A DNA stretch of 64,000 nt from NCBI RefSeq assembly GCF_021155765.1, contig NC_060110.1, positions 23,334,001-23,398,000 of the forward strand, given 5' to 3'. The DNA comes from Diprion similis (lineage: Eukaryota; Arthropoda; Insecta; Hymenoptera; Diprionidae). The notes beneath the pieces were generated by a model that ran no database searches, was not told where the DNA came from, and saw nothing but the letters and a program-made list of their open reading frames with translations. The position numbers and the translations under genes are program-made. Below are positions 50,248 through 61,525 of this stretch, piece by piece (position 1 is the first letter of the stretch; each line of letters opens with the position of its first letter).

Positions 50248-51971
50248 TTAGGCTTCAACGCGATAATTCTTGTGCAACTCCGGCTTGATGTCGTAAACCA
50301 GCTCCAAAATCTTTAGCATTACCTATCGAGAATACAAAAATTCGTTAGGATTATAACTTCTTTTTCATTTTCTCCTTTTGCTTTCTGTAAGGAGACCACG
50401 GAAGGCTCTTCAAACTAGTTTTCACTCTCCAATTGCAAAACAATTCTCACAAATTCTATCAATAATTTTCCGAAAGGGTCATTACTAATTTCTTATTTCA
50501 ATTCAAATTTTTATAAAACGAATGTTGTTACAAAGTAAACCTCCTCAAAGCAATATCCGAAAATTTGAAAGCCTCAATAAATTTGACGATTCATTTACAA
50601 TCACACAGAAAGCAATAAAGAAAAACTCAAATTTAGCACGTAAGATTTCGGTTTTCTTCAAAAAGAAAAGAGATTTCAATTGCTTCACTCTTTCTAAATT
50701 AATAAAATTATATATCGCAAACTTTCAAAAAGTATCCGAGTAATCGAAACAGTATTCATCACTACATACTTCATATTAAATACACAGAAAAAAATCTGCA
50801 AGCAGCCACGAAAAACAACTTACCGGATCCTTGTGGATGGCAACTGCACGATTCATTTCCTCAATCTTGACCTTAGTATCAGCTTCGATACGAGCAGCGA
50901 CATCCTCCTTGGACCCCATGTGCTGTGGAAAGAAATAATGCTCTAGTCATCAAGTAAATACGACAAACTATAAATGTACAGCAACTTATTATTCAACATT
51001 CTATAATAAATACAATACATCTGTGTAATATCATGTTAGGAATCGATAAAACTGAAGAATAAAAGAATATCTACTAATATTACAGAGTTATAAGAGAGAC
51101 ACTCTTGACGAGACACACCCACTTTTTCATGCACGGTCTCATGCTCCAAGTTTATTGCGAATTAGGAACTCACCTTGGCCTCGAATTCGCGGAACTGCTT
51201 CTCACGCTCCTGTCTGTATTTCTCGATCTCGTCTTGAGCCTCTTCCTTAGCTTGCTTGAGCCTGCGAGCCTTGCCTAAAGAGAGATGAATTTGTTCGCTT
51301 CACTTGAACATTTTATAAGTACCCGTGGTGGTCGAATACACACCATATAATTGATACTGTCGAATATAATATACCAATTCACAGACCGTGCTACCCGAAT
51401 TACTCAAATTAAGCGATTAAAGGACTGAAATACTTGTCGATTACAGGATTGGCCAGACGCTTTACGAGCACCAACAGAGTTCGTGTTTATTATTTTGAGA
51501 TCCAATTTTCGATTAATGGATTGAAATATATTTGTAGATCATTTGTGATTCTGGTGTGTATTTTATGGATATGAGTAATTCACGTAATAGCCGAGGTTTT
51601 TCGGTGAAAGAGTAAAACCAAAAGAGAGTTTGCGAAATAACTTGAGGAGAGGAGTTAAAATTTTCGTCCATCATTGACTAAAGGAATAAGGGGAATAAAG
51701 TATACAATGGAAATTGCGAGATGAAGCCAATTTGAATAGATAAGTACATGTTGATGCGGAATACGTATCGCTACGTCTCTTGGTTACACCCACCCAAAAC
51801 GGGTCAGTCAAGATTCTTACTAACAACGCTTCTATCACAAGTAATTTTTACATCTAATTGTTCGTCGCGTTGTAAGGATTAATACTCACGTTTTCTCGCG
51901 TCGGATACTTTCTCGGCGGCCCGTTTTTCCGCCGCTAAGAGCTGCTGAATACCTTCCGTCTGGCTGGCCAT
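50248..51971 (-). CDS. Vha13: V-type proton ATPase subunit G
   Basis: Four minus-strand coding exons join without frame conflict: 51,890-51,971, 51,174-51,274, 50,824-50,922 and 50,248-50,322, all with GT-AG introns. The 118-residue product begins [20 protein letters not shown] and ends with a [15 protein letters not shown] tail. This is the standard length and layout of subunit G: a conserved N-terminal helix (residues 3-30) and a long charged coiled coil (about 28-85). In the V1 sector, subunit G pairs with subunit E to form the peripheral stalks that hold the catalytic head while protons are pumped into endosomes, lysosomes and secretory compartments. The start is set by the ATG right before the conserved [11 protein letters not shown]. 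The gene lies in the same direction as LTV1, 0.9 kb downstream of it. The fly gene is Vha13 and the human genes are ATP6V1G1-3. Confidence 0.97.
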
Positions 51972-52886
51972 CTTTGCGACGAACGATGAGGTGATCTCTG
52001 CCTCAGATCGATCATATGACTAGGAAGTTGCGCATGTTGCGCCTCTTCGCCGTGCACTCGATTACGGGGGCGCCACCTTCGACCTCGTGGACATCACGTG
52101 GCCACTGCCTTCTTGAGCATATTATTCTCGGGGGGTTTGAATTGGAAAATCATCGTATGGAAGTTAGAAACGTTACCCGTTACCTTGAAAAAACGGAAAA
52201 ACCGTTATTGCGCAATTTTGGAACTGTTTGAATTTCGATAAACCGTAATAAACCAGAACACGCTCAGATTTTGAAATCTTAATTCCAACTAAAATCTTAT
52301 TCCAAATAAACCAACTTCAGGCCCGTACTTGAAAAAAGCGGAACTTGAAAAGCTCGTTCCACCCTATTGAAAAAACATTTGCATTGATTTGGCGTGATAA
52401 TAATAAGTTAACGTTGATATTTTACGCCACTTATTCAGTCCGTTTCCAAATATGTCAAATTCGTTTCAAATTTCACTACCACCTGAAATCTCACCAGCTA
52501 CAGATTTTTTTGAAGATTGTTACTCTGACAATAAGATGAATACTATTAATATGGCCAATCACGTGTTCTTCAATCTACAATTTTAATTGGAGAAATCCAC
52601 CGTCTTAGAAGAAAGGGTTAAAGTTGGAATAAACATCTGAAAAAATTAGGGAATTGTTTTCGAATTATTTAGAATCGATTTGGGAAGCGACTCAGAAAAA
52701 ATACGTCAACACCCTAAATAGGGACCACCCTAATACACAAAAACACAAAGCGTTGGTAAAATTTTGGTTTTACATTTAACTATACAATAATGGAGAAAGA
52801 AAACGATAGTCGATGATTCTAAAATAGAAATAAATGTACCATTATATTAAATAATATTGAAATTTTGACAATATGATTTTGTAAAT
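51972..52886. promoter_or_regulatory. V-ATPase G upstream region
   Basis: This 0.9-kb spacer lies between the V-ATPase G start and the LTV1 stop. The part nearest 51,972-52,140 is GC-richer and should carry the V-ATPase G 5' UTR and promoter; the remainder includes the LTV1 3' UTR. I see no obvious TATA box and no canonical AATAAA for LTV1. Open frames at 52,016 and 52,345 on the plus strand are short and match nothing. Confidence 0.4.
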
Positions 52887-55157
52887 TCACAATACTCTGT
52901 TGCCTTGGATATTGTTTCTGTTGTTGAGCATAATTTTTTCTTGTCGTTTCTTTTCTTCTTTGAAAGCTTCTATGTTAGCCTTGCGTTCCAATCTTCTTTC
53001 CTGATGGAACAAATGAGATTTGATTAAATATAAAGCTGAATCGATTCAATGAATCCAATGACATGAAATTTTAAAATGTGAATTTTACACAGTTCTGATC
53101 ACTATGTGATATACCTTTCGATACTCTTTGAGAGCTTTTTTTCGTTCTTTCCTATCCTCAGGGGATTCGTCTTTTGGCCTTATACTCAGGACACTCAAAT
53201 TAGATTTCATGGTTTCCGCTACTGATCGTGGACCTGTGTTTACTTGGCTGTCATTTTCCAAGTTGAATTTGGCCAATGCTTTCGCCGTCAACGTTCCATT
53301 AGACGAATTCAGGACATCTTGTGGAATTCCAGTGCGTGGATTAATTTTTATTTTTCCAGGACCCTGAAATAGATAGTCTAAGTATCTTACAAAATTTTTC
53401 AAATCTCAACCTTCTGGCTTTTTACTTATGAATTAAATCTCTGATGAACAATAAAAACCAATAACACACTGTGAACACGGGACCTATCTACCAATTCGAA
53501 TTCCCATATGAACGTCAATCAGAAATTCATAAAAATCTTATGACTATGTTCACCTTAGGCTCTGATATAAGTTTGGGGTGATTATAAATGTTGCTGTAGG
53601 TAGATAGAATACTTTCACAGTCCCATTTTTCCTTTTCTCTAACGTCAACTAGAAGCTTTTCCAAATCATCTTCATCCTCAGAATTTGATTCTTCTAAGTC
53701 AATGACTTTCAGTCGCTCTGCCATCATCTTAGCAACATTCTCAGTCTGTGGAAGAATTCAGTAATCAAAACCCGAGCAAAATTAAAGAAAAAAAAATATA
53801 TATTCAACGAATATTTTATTGAACCCTCACATTTTCTTTTTTCTTCTTTTCGAATTCGTTTGCATATTGCAGAAGAATATCAGAATCAGGAGCAACATGT
53901 CCTTCGATTTCCTCACAATCAAGCGCCCCAATTTCAAGATCATCGTATCCAGCATACATCTGTAAATGGAAAAATGTTGAAGTGAAATATTCATACAGCC
54001 TGCTATTTTGCTAATAAGATTCTTAACCTACTAACTTTTTCAAATCTATTATCAAGTAACGTCAACTGATCATTCCTTCGCATGACACTGCTGCTCATTG
54101 AGTAGTCGGTAAATTGTGATTTTGTTTCAACATCCTCAAACGCGAATTCCCGTCCATTTAAACTCGGAACCTGATCTTTCTCCTCATCTGACAACTGCAT
54201 ATGTCCTTCAGAAGAAACATCTGAATACTGTTCGTCGCTTTCATCGGATTCGTAACCTGATGAAGATAATTCGTTTTGTAATAGTCCATGAAATACGAAT
54301 AAAACTTTATGGCTATGTAAATATATGAAAAATCGTTTCACGTAGAACTGTGTCAACAATTTCATGCTGCTCACCATCTTCGTCGTGTTCATCAAACTCA
54401 ATGTCGCTGCCTTCCGCATTAGCTAATTCTAAGAAATTATCTTCTAACTGATTATCAGGATCTTCAAAATCAAAATCTTCATCCATCGCGGCAACAATGT
54501 CAGGATCCACATCTAATCTCAGTCCGGAGACTGGCGCTGCCTTATTAAGAAGACCAACATCTTCTTCAACATCGGATGCAAAGACGGAAGAGGGTAGATT
54601 AATTTTTGGCTCAATATGATCTGCATTTTTATCTCTCCTACTCTTCTGAGGGTCTTCAACCGGTTCCCAGTCAACAGAGATTTTGTTTGAATCCCGCATG
54701 TGTTGCAAGTAGTCGTAATCATCGTCAAAAAATATTCCATACTTCTGTTGTTCCTCTTTGCGCTTCGCGGTGTCCGTTCCCTTCTTCTCGGACTTGGTAG
54801 CCTGCGTCTCTCCAGCAGGTACCAATACTCTTTGAGGAGCTGTCTCATCAGCAGCTAACGGATCTTGTTGAGAACGATGAACCAGGTGAAACGTCACCGC
54901 GTTCTTTTTATCGATAAATTTCTTCCCTTTTCCTTTAGGCTGTAAACAATGACAAGTTCTTACTAATTGAGTATTACTCCTTCATGACATAGCTGCTTCA
55001 ATATAGAAGCTCGATCACTTTCATAAATAAAAAAAAAATCAGTTTGCGAGAATTCACATTAAGCTTACACGTTTTACGAAATTTCTACCAGTGGCCTTTA
55101 ACTTAACCTAAAAATGCATCTTTTTGAATCGTGCAGGATTGAGGAAATACTTACCAT
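52887..55157 (-). CDS. LTV1: 40S ribosomal assembly factor LTV1
   Basis: Seven minus-strand coding exons: 55,155-55,157 (ATG only), 54,375-54,939, 54,036-54,256, 53,831-53,959, 53,554-53,745, 53,115-53,363 and 52,887-53,000. Phases agree and give 490 residues, close to the usual LTV1 size. The N-terminal KKNAVTFHLVHRSQQDP followed by LAADETAPQRVL is diagnostic. An acidic, low-complexity middle follows (EDFDFEDPDNQLEDNF; DESDEQYSD). Then come a region with GPGKIKINPRTGIP and a very basic C-terminal helix (DRKERKKALKEYRKERR...). In yeast and human, LTV1 binds the head of the pre-40S particle, with casein-kinase-1-dependent release during cytoplasmic maturation. The first exon contributes only the start codon; the next in-frame ATG lies far inside exon 2 (at LQHMRDS), so this start is needed to keep the conserved N-terminus. 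Confidence 0.95.
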
Positions 55158-56285
55158 GACTAGGCGGATACCACTGTCAGTCTTACAAGGGTTTAATTAA
55201 TTCACTCAGCTATCATAAAACTCACAAATCTTCCCCAACCTTGTTGATCTTCAACCCAAATGTCTAACTCCAAACAGTGAACATGTGTTAATTCCGTCGC
55301 CGCGACACCGGTTCGCATGAAACGACAGTTTTGTCGCGACAGGGAATCAGTACCTTCCGATTGGCCGTTGAATTTCCACAAGCGATTTACGGTACGTTAA
55401 TTCGCCGTTTCGGAATGTTATTTCAAAATCGTCTTTTCGAATAATTCGAATGAAGATTCGAACGTGTATTCTGTTGAATGGGTGGTAAACACTGAACTCT
55501 ATACTAACGTGGTAAATGATATGGATTTTGGATCAACCGCATAGTCAATAATTTTTTTCGTATATTTTATACCAAATCAAATTCTTATTCAAGATTTTAC
55601 ACTTATTAGTAGATTTCAGATTTTAAAGCAAATATACCTGCACATGACAAATTGAGTGTGAATTGTGTTCTTTTCAAAACATACTTAATTTTACGTAGTT
55701 TTTATTTGTGTTGTATTTTTGTAAGCTTCATATACAAGGTGCTTTCGGAGATAAAAATTTTGGGTAATTTTACCCAGTGTATAATTTGTTCATTCAAATA
55801 TGTATGCACTTCCTTTGTACATACAGTTATTGAACAAACAATAACAGACAAAGCAAAATAAAATATGAAGAAAAATTTGTGAAACGTTTATCGAGATAAA
55901 TACTAAATGACATTATCATTATTATGCTTCTTATAAATGTTAAAATATAACTTTTTACATCGTATTCCATATATATATATATATATATATCTATTTTATA
56001 ATCGGTAGATACATTACATTACATGCTACTATTTTAGTTACCATATCTATAGGTACAAATGATAAAGAGAATAAAAATTTATTTTTTGGATGCATTTATT
56101 TGCATCACTGACCTCTTTGCATTTAATTTGATTTTTCTTTCCGTTAATATTATAAGTAAATATTCGTTATCATTATATGTGTTGCAAGATTCATCAGTAT
56201 ATAAAAATTTATACAATAATATCCCAATAGAGACAATATCTTATCACAGAGAAGGTTGAGGGATTTTATGGAATATATCAGTTCA
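55158..56285. other. Spacer between LTV1 start and zinc-finger gene stop
   Basis: The first about 300 bases should hold the LTV1 5' UTR and promoter (CpG-richer, 55,290-55,450). The rest is AT-rich, with a TA run at 55,970-55,990. A minus-strand AATAAA (tttatt at 56,078-56,083) lies about 200 bases beyond the zinc-finger stop and is a plausible poly(A) signal for that gene. No gene is seen in the spacer. Confidence 0.5.
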
Positions 56286-59072
56286 TTACGAGTGAAATAT
56301 TTGTCCTATAATGGCGAAATTTCTCACAGCTGAAGCCATTTCCGAAACTTCCGGATTCGGATGCATATGTAAGGCTGGATTTCCAACTGCTGCCACAGCA
56401 GCTGCGTGTGCGTTCATTCTCTGCATACTTTCGACATAATTTTTGTTAGCATGACCTCCCAGAGAATTATTAGCATTATTTAAATGGTGGGATGAAGAGA
56501 GCATAGGAATAATAGGGGCCATAACTGACGTGTTGAGGCCGGTTTGGGACTGGGTATAATTTTGTGCATTTTGTTCAGAAACGGCTTGATAGTTGCTGTA
56601 TTGAGCCTTGCATTTTTTTTCGTGGACAAACAAGCTACCGGAGTGACTATAAGCCGTGCCACAGATTTTACAGGCATACGGTTTCTCCCCAGTATGTGTA
56701 AATCTATGTTCTTTCAAGTACTTAAGTCGTCTAAACGATTTTCCACAAGTCTTACAGTGGTAATTAGCTTCTCCCGTGTGAGTTGTAATGTGCGCTTTGA
56801 GAGTGCAAGATTTTGCAAATGCTGCACTACAAAAATGGCACACAAAAGGTCGGTCTCCAGTGTGAGTTCTTTCATGATTAATGCAATTTGAATTGGATGT
56901 AAAACCACGTCCGCAATATTTGCACACATGTGGCTTATAACCGGTATGAGTCCGCATGTGGAACATAAGTCCTGTATTTTGACGAAAAGTTTTGCTGCAA
57001 ATGTGACACAAAAACCGTTTGAAATTTGAGTCCTGCTGCTCCTTGGCACGCTCATGACTCCTCAAATGTTTCTCAAGTTTTGATTCCTTTTCAAAGGACT
57101 TGTTACACTCATCGCAACTGAATGGTTTCAGTTTTTCATTCTTTGTGTCGCCATCTTTCACCCTTTCGGTGCACTTACATTTATCCGCTTTGCAGTTGTC
57201 ACAAAAGTCTTCTTTATTCTGATGCATATTTGCCTTGTGCTTCTGCAATGATTTTTTGGTGACGTACGATTTACCACATATATCACACGGAAACCCCTTT
57301 CCTTCGTTGTCAGAATCCAGCTCCTCTCTTATCCAACTGTTTATTAATTTTATTGCAGATTTGTCATCCGGTGGTTTTTGAGGCTCCGAGCATTCTTTGT
57401 CTTCATCATGCCCATACCTGTTTCTGTGGCTTTTCAATCTGTCTGGTCTAAAAAATTTCATGTTGCAAACATTACAAACAAATTTCTTCTCGTCATGTAT
57501 CAACATGTGTCTTTGCAGAGATTTCTTTGTAGAATAACACTTGGTACAGTGTTTACATCTATAAAAAGCCAGATTATTAAAAGAATCAGTTTCGCTTTCG
57601 CTCTGCGAATCCGAGTTCGGGGAGTCTGGGTTATAGTCCTGATCATCGTTTGACGTTTGCAGACGTTTGCTCATCTCTTCATCCCCGCTACTGCTTTCCT
57701 GATTACTCAGCTCAGCCTTGACAATTTTAATTCCTCTTTTCCCATCCTCCATACAATTTTCAATTTCATTTTCTGTCTTTCGCCTGTCCCTAATTTCTTT
57801 TAGTATAGTAAAAACTTCCTTAGGATTAGCTTTCTTGTGGACGTTTAGGTGACGGACCATAGTATCAACTTTTCTGAAGTTTTTGTTACATATTTTACAG
57901 GATACAGGCTCTGGCTTGAGCTTTGAGACGTGCAGTTTACTGTGCTCAACCAGCTTGTCCAGTCTGAAAAATTCCTTACCACATTTATCGCATTTGAATT
58001 TTTTACTGTCATGAGTTAACGCGTGTCTTTCCAAAGACTTTTTTGTTGAATAAGATCTATTGCACTTGCCACACTTGTGAGAGAGCTCTGATTCCAAATT
58101 ATATTCCATCGACCTAGTCCCTCTATTGCGAGTCATCCTCTTTACGCTTGAATAATCCTGCTCGACAGACTCCACCTTGGAGTTTGTGTTTTTTTTAATA
58201 TACTGTCTCTGTCTTTCTTTGTAACTTTTTAAATTTTCCATCGACGTCATTCTTTTGAACATTGATACCCTCCGGGTTCTGTATGACTCTCTTTTCACAG
58301 AGCTTTTCTCCTTTTCTGTTTGTGGCCCATCAACATTAACATCTTGCAAGTGTTTATGCTCATGAACTTCTACGTGCTCTGTACAATTATTCCAAGGAGA
58401 TACTTGAACCTCTGTGGTCAACTCATTGCCGGCTGGGACATCTTGCTGCATTTTGATCTCTTCTTCTGTGACGTTGACTTCTTCTTTCTTGACACATGAC
58501 GATAACGAGGATAAATCTGTTTGAGAGTGCTGATCCTGAAGAGGCAAAGATGATGAAGAATGAGTCAGGATAACCAGAAACAAGCAGTTCTTAAAATGAT
58601 AAATATTCCAATTACCTTTGCAACAGCATTACGCACCTTAAAACTACTGGAAAGTTTCAAAATGTTTCTTCCTGCTGGCTTGCCGTATAATTTTCGTAAC
58701 TTTTGGTCAGCTCTCTGACACTGATCACGAAAATCGTGCGCGACGCTAATTTTCGAGATGCAAAGCGGGCAAATCTTGGCAGGCAGCCCATCATCCTCCC
58801 AGATCTAACGTGGATAAAATGAAATTCGTCGTTTATTCGATCATATAAAATAAAATCTGTAACAGAGCATCATTTGAAACTATACGAACTAAACTAACCT
58901 CTATCCCACCGTAAAGCTTGAGCTTTTCGGACAACGTAAATGTGTTGTTAATATTTGAAATCTCAACCTCATTACGAAAAATAAACTCGTTGTTTTGATC
59001 GGACGAAAGGCAAACACGACATACATCATCCAAGTTCTCTCTCGAGACACTCGTCTCGATTTTCATCTCCAT
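56286..59072 (-). CDS. ZAD-domain C2H2 zinc-finger protein, 12 fingers
   Basis: Three minus-strand coding exons: 58,899-59,072, 58,616-58,804 and 56,286-58,535, in frame throughout, giving 870 residues. Residues about 16-95 form a ZAD (zinc-finger-associated domain, an arthropod dimerisation domain) with paired cysteines DVCRVCL and KICPLCI. After an acidic and basic linker, fingers run from about residue 276 to 763: eleven C2H2 and a last one ending HEKKC (C2HC). Fingers 8-12 are a tight array with HTG-type linkers and are the likely DNA-reading part. Fingers 1-2 and 4-5 look like duplicates. The tail is rich in N, S, H and A. Probably a nuclear, sequence-specific transcription regulator; the target is unknown and I cannot name an ortholog. 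Exon 2 has a second possible donor 21 bases earlier (AAG|gtgcgt, exon start 58,637), which would remove seven residues (VRNAVAK) in frame. Confidence 0.95.
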
Positions 59073-59504
59073 CGCACGTATTTTGATACACGAAATTTAT
59101 GTCGTCTCTGCCCTGCACAAAGCATCGCATCGGATGTGATTCTAATTGATGTTGAATAGTTCAAGCAGAATCCACGAGAGGGTGCAAAAATCCAAATTTT
59201 TTCCAACAGAGTTCGTCGATCTTGTCATAGTTCGTGGCTTCTGATTTGAAAATTAAATGTACGTTAGGAGCTGTCGGAGCTGTTGTCATTTTGCGAGGGA
59301 ATCGGCAAGCAAAATTTAATATTCGAAGCGTAACAGCGTCATCATATCGACGGACAGTTGGAACTGAGGTGCGTTTGAAATTAGCAACAATTCGAGGCGT
59401 GTTAAGATGTCGTAAATAGCGTACCAGCAGAAAACTGAGGTTTTAATCGGGTCCCTCAGCTGTAAAGCCGCGTTGCTAAACCGCCGTGAGAAGCGATAGC
59501 AAAG
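59073..59504. promoter_or_regulatory. Bidirectional promoter region
   Basis: Only 432 bases separate the divergent start codons of the zinc-finger gene (59,072, minus) and borealin (59,505, plus). The stretch must contain both 5' UTRs and both promoters unless a distant upstream exon exists. It is mixed in composition with many CpGs. I see no convincing TATA box. Small open frames inside it match no protein. Confidence 0.6.
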
Positions 59505-60395
59505 GTGAAAATGCCGCGAACAAAGCATGTCCGTAAAACAAAATCGATCGAGGCAGGCGAGGACGGCGGTCTGCTACTCAAGGATTTCGAGAAGCAAGTG
59601 CAGCTACGACTGCACAAAATGCAAGTAGAATTCGAGGGGCGATTAAACAGAATCGACACGCACTACCGCATGGCATCTTCCCGTCTACCCCAATCCTTGG
59701 CGAAACTGACGCTCCGCGATATCATCCGAATAACGTCCGCCGAAGACGGTGCGACCGAAGAATGCGAGGTGAGTTCCTCGATCGACGTCGACGAGACGAT
59801 GTCGCCCACCCCGAGAACCGTCAGGCCGAAGAGGGCCTCGAAGCGCACGACGACTGCCTCCGACGACGGGTACGCGACGGAGGTTGGAACGACGACGAGC
59901 ACGAGGACTCAAAATTCTCTGGCTGTCCCGGCGACCTCGACAAAGACGCGTAAAATGAGGACGCGGAGTTCGTCTGCGAGCAGGAAAACAAAACTCAGCG
60001 AGATCAACACCGCGCCCAAAACCTCCAGGAAAGAGGAACGGGGAGCTTCGTCGGCTATTAAAAACAAGTTCAAGACTCCAGCGCCAATGCTCAAGCCGCA
60101 TGGAAACGAGTATGCCCTCGTCACACCCAAAGTCAAGCCCAACACACCGTTGAGCGTGATGAGACGACCTCGTCAGGGAGAAATGGCCCTCAGTATGCAG
60201 GGCAGTCCGCTGCTAGTGACGTCTGTTGTCAATGAGAATGTCGCCAACGTCAACGTGCCCTTGGAAAATGGAAGGGTCCTTTCTCTGCTGCCCAACGATG
60301 GACTCCGGCTATCGTATTTACCGGAATTCGACGCAGAGACGAGACGTCAGTTAGTTACCCTAAAACAGCACTTAGATAAGGTCATCGGGTCCTAG
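59505..60395 (+). CDS. borr: Borealin (chromosomal passenger complex subunit)
   Basis: A single uninterrupted exon encodes 296 residues, and the ATG has purines upstream (gtgaaaatg). Residues 20-75 (LLKDFEKQVQLRLHKM..., RLPQSLAKLTLRDI) match the borealin N-terminal helix that bundles with survivin and INCENP. The middle (about 85-210) is Ser/Thr/Arg/Lys-rich with many S/T-P sites such as TMSPTPRT, fitting a disordered, phosphorylated linker. From 216 on, MRRPRQGEMALSMQGSPLL and VPLENGRVLSLLPNDG match the C-terminal dimerisation domain, ending in a short helix. Borealin targets Aurora B to centromeres and the spindle midzone. In family terms it is CDCA8; flies have borr. It is head to head with the zinc-finger gene and tail to tail with the FBXO22-like gene. 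No intron is needed. Confidence 0.92.
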   Translation: MKMPRTKHVRKTKSIEAGEDGGLLLKDFEKQVQLRLHKMQVEFEGRLNRIDTHYRMASSRLPQSLAKLTLRDIIRITSAEDGATEECEVSSSIDVDETMSPTPRTVRPKRASKRTTTASDDGYATEVGTTTSTRTQNSLAVPATSTKTRKMRTRSSSASRKTKLSEINTAPKTSRKEERGASSAIKNKFKTPAPMLKPHGNEYALVTPKVKPNTPLSVMRRPRQGEMALSMQGSPLLVTSVVNENVANVNVPLENGRVLSLLPNDGLRLSYLPEFDAETRRQLVTLKQHLDKVIGS

Positions 60396-61525
60396 TATGT
60401 CACGTTCTGTACTCTTTTTTCTCATTGTATTCGTAATTAGATTGAATCATATTTTTTATACATATTTAGCATAATTTTTAAACACGTGTCCATCTCATCG
60501 GATTTAACGTGACTAACTACATTTTAATGATACGTGGAAAAGATACGGATAGACTTGTTGATGTTTGAGTATCTACTTTATTCACTTGGATTATCGACAT
60601 ATTAGACTGCCTGCTTCCCTATCTCATGTGTATATTGATACTTATTCTCTAATTGATTTCCCAAATCACAAAATGTCCAGTTTTGTTATAGCTCTATCCA
60701 ATTCTTTTCCGTACTTATCAAGGATTGGCGCTGAAACACTCGTGTGTCGAAAGTTTATATATAGATATATCATTTCAAACAGTATTCATTCTTACATTAC
60801 AAATAATATAATCCCCACCCTTCATCGTTATAATTGTACTAGAAAAAAAAAAAAATTGCTTGTAGTAGCAATTTGTAAACATATTCAAGTTACAAAATTT
60901 GATTGTGAGTCTACGAACATCTGTATCTAAAGAATGTGAATAGCAAATATTTCAGTAAAATTTGCATGATTTTTGTTTCACAATATCTTACTGTAGTAAA
61001 ATGTAAAAAATATTGGAACGTTGATCAATCTTATGACCAACATGCTCTAAAACTACGCCACACTTTGTCTCATTCTAGAGCTTTCTATGAAGAGGCAAAA
61101 GCTCTTGAGAATGTGAGTGAAAGAGGCTGATCGAGGACATTTCTTTGTTTGCACTTAATATAAATACATAGCTTATAAATGCATTACTAATAAGTTAGAC
61201 ATAGTAAGTTGTGCCTTTCGAATATGACTGATGCAAAGAGTGCCTTATGTGGTTGGTGAGCACTAATAAATTAGATTATGAATTCCTAAAACACTGTATA
61301 ACATTTGCACCTTCCTATTTGGATGTGATTAATTTTATTATACTCTATTCAGTTTATATATTCATACTTTTATTATAATTGGCATTTAGAACTCCTAGGT
61401 AAAGTTAACTGATTGCAAATTAAATCATAGGATTTTGTCATATTTATTTGTTGTAATAAAGTACAAAATGCATTAGTGTTTTGTGTTAACAACTCGTTTC
61501 TTACTGATGCAGTTTACTTGTATAT
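60396..61525. terminator. Convergent 3' region of borealin and FBXO22-like gene
   Basis: AT-rich DNA of 1.1 kb between two stop codons. For the plus strand the first AATAAA is at 61,265-61,270, with another at 61,455-61,460. For the minus strand an AATAAA (tttatt at 61,443-61,448) lies about 80 bases after the FBXO22-like stop. The two signals near 61,443-61,460 nearly overlap, so the transcripts may end against or across each other. The open frames at 60,565 and 60,936 are not supported as genes. Confidence 0.5.

Noticed and set aside
58536-58583. Extension of the zinc-finger exon 3 to an upstream ATG
   Set aside because: The extra 16 codons (MFLVILTHSSSS...) translate the polypyrimidine tract and acceptor of an intron. 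Splicing at cag|GATCAG keeps the frame with the ZAD exons.
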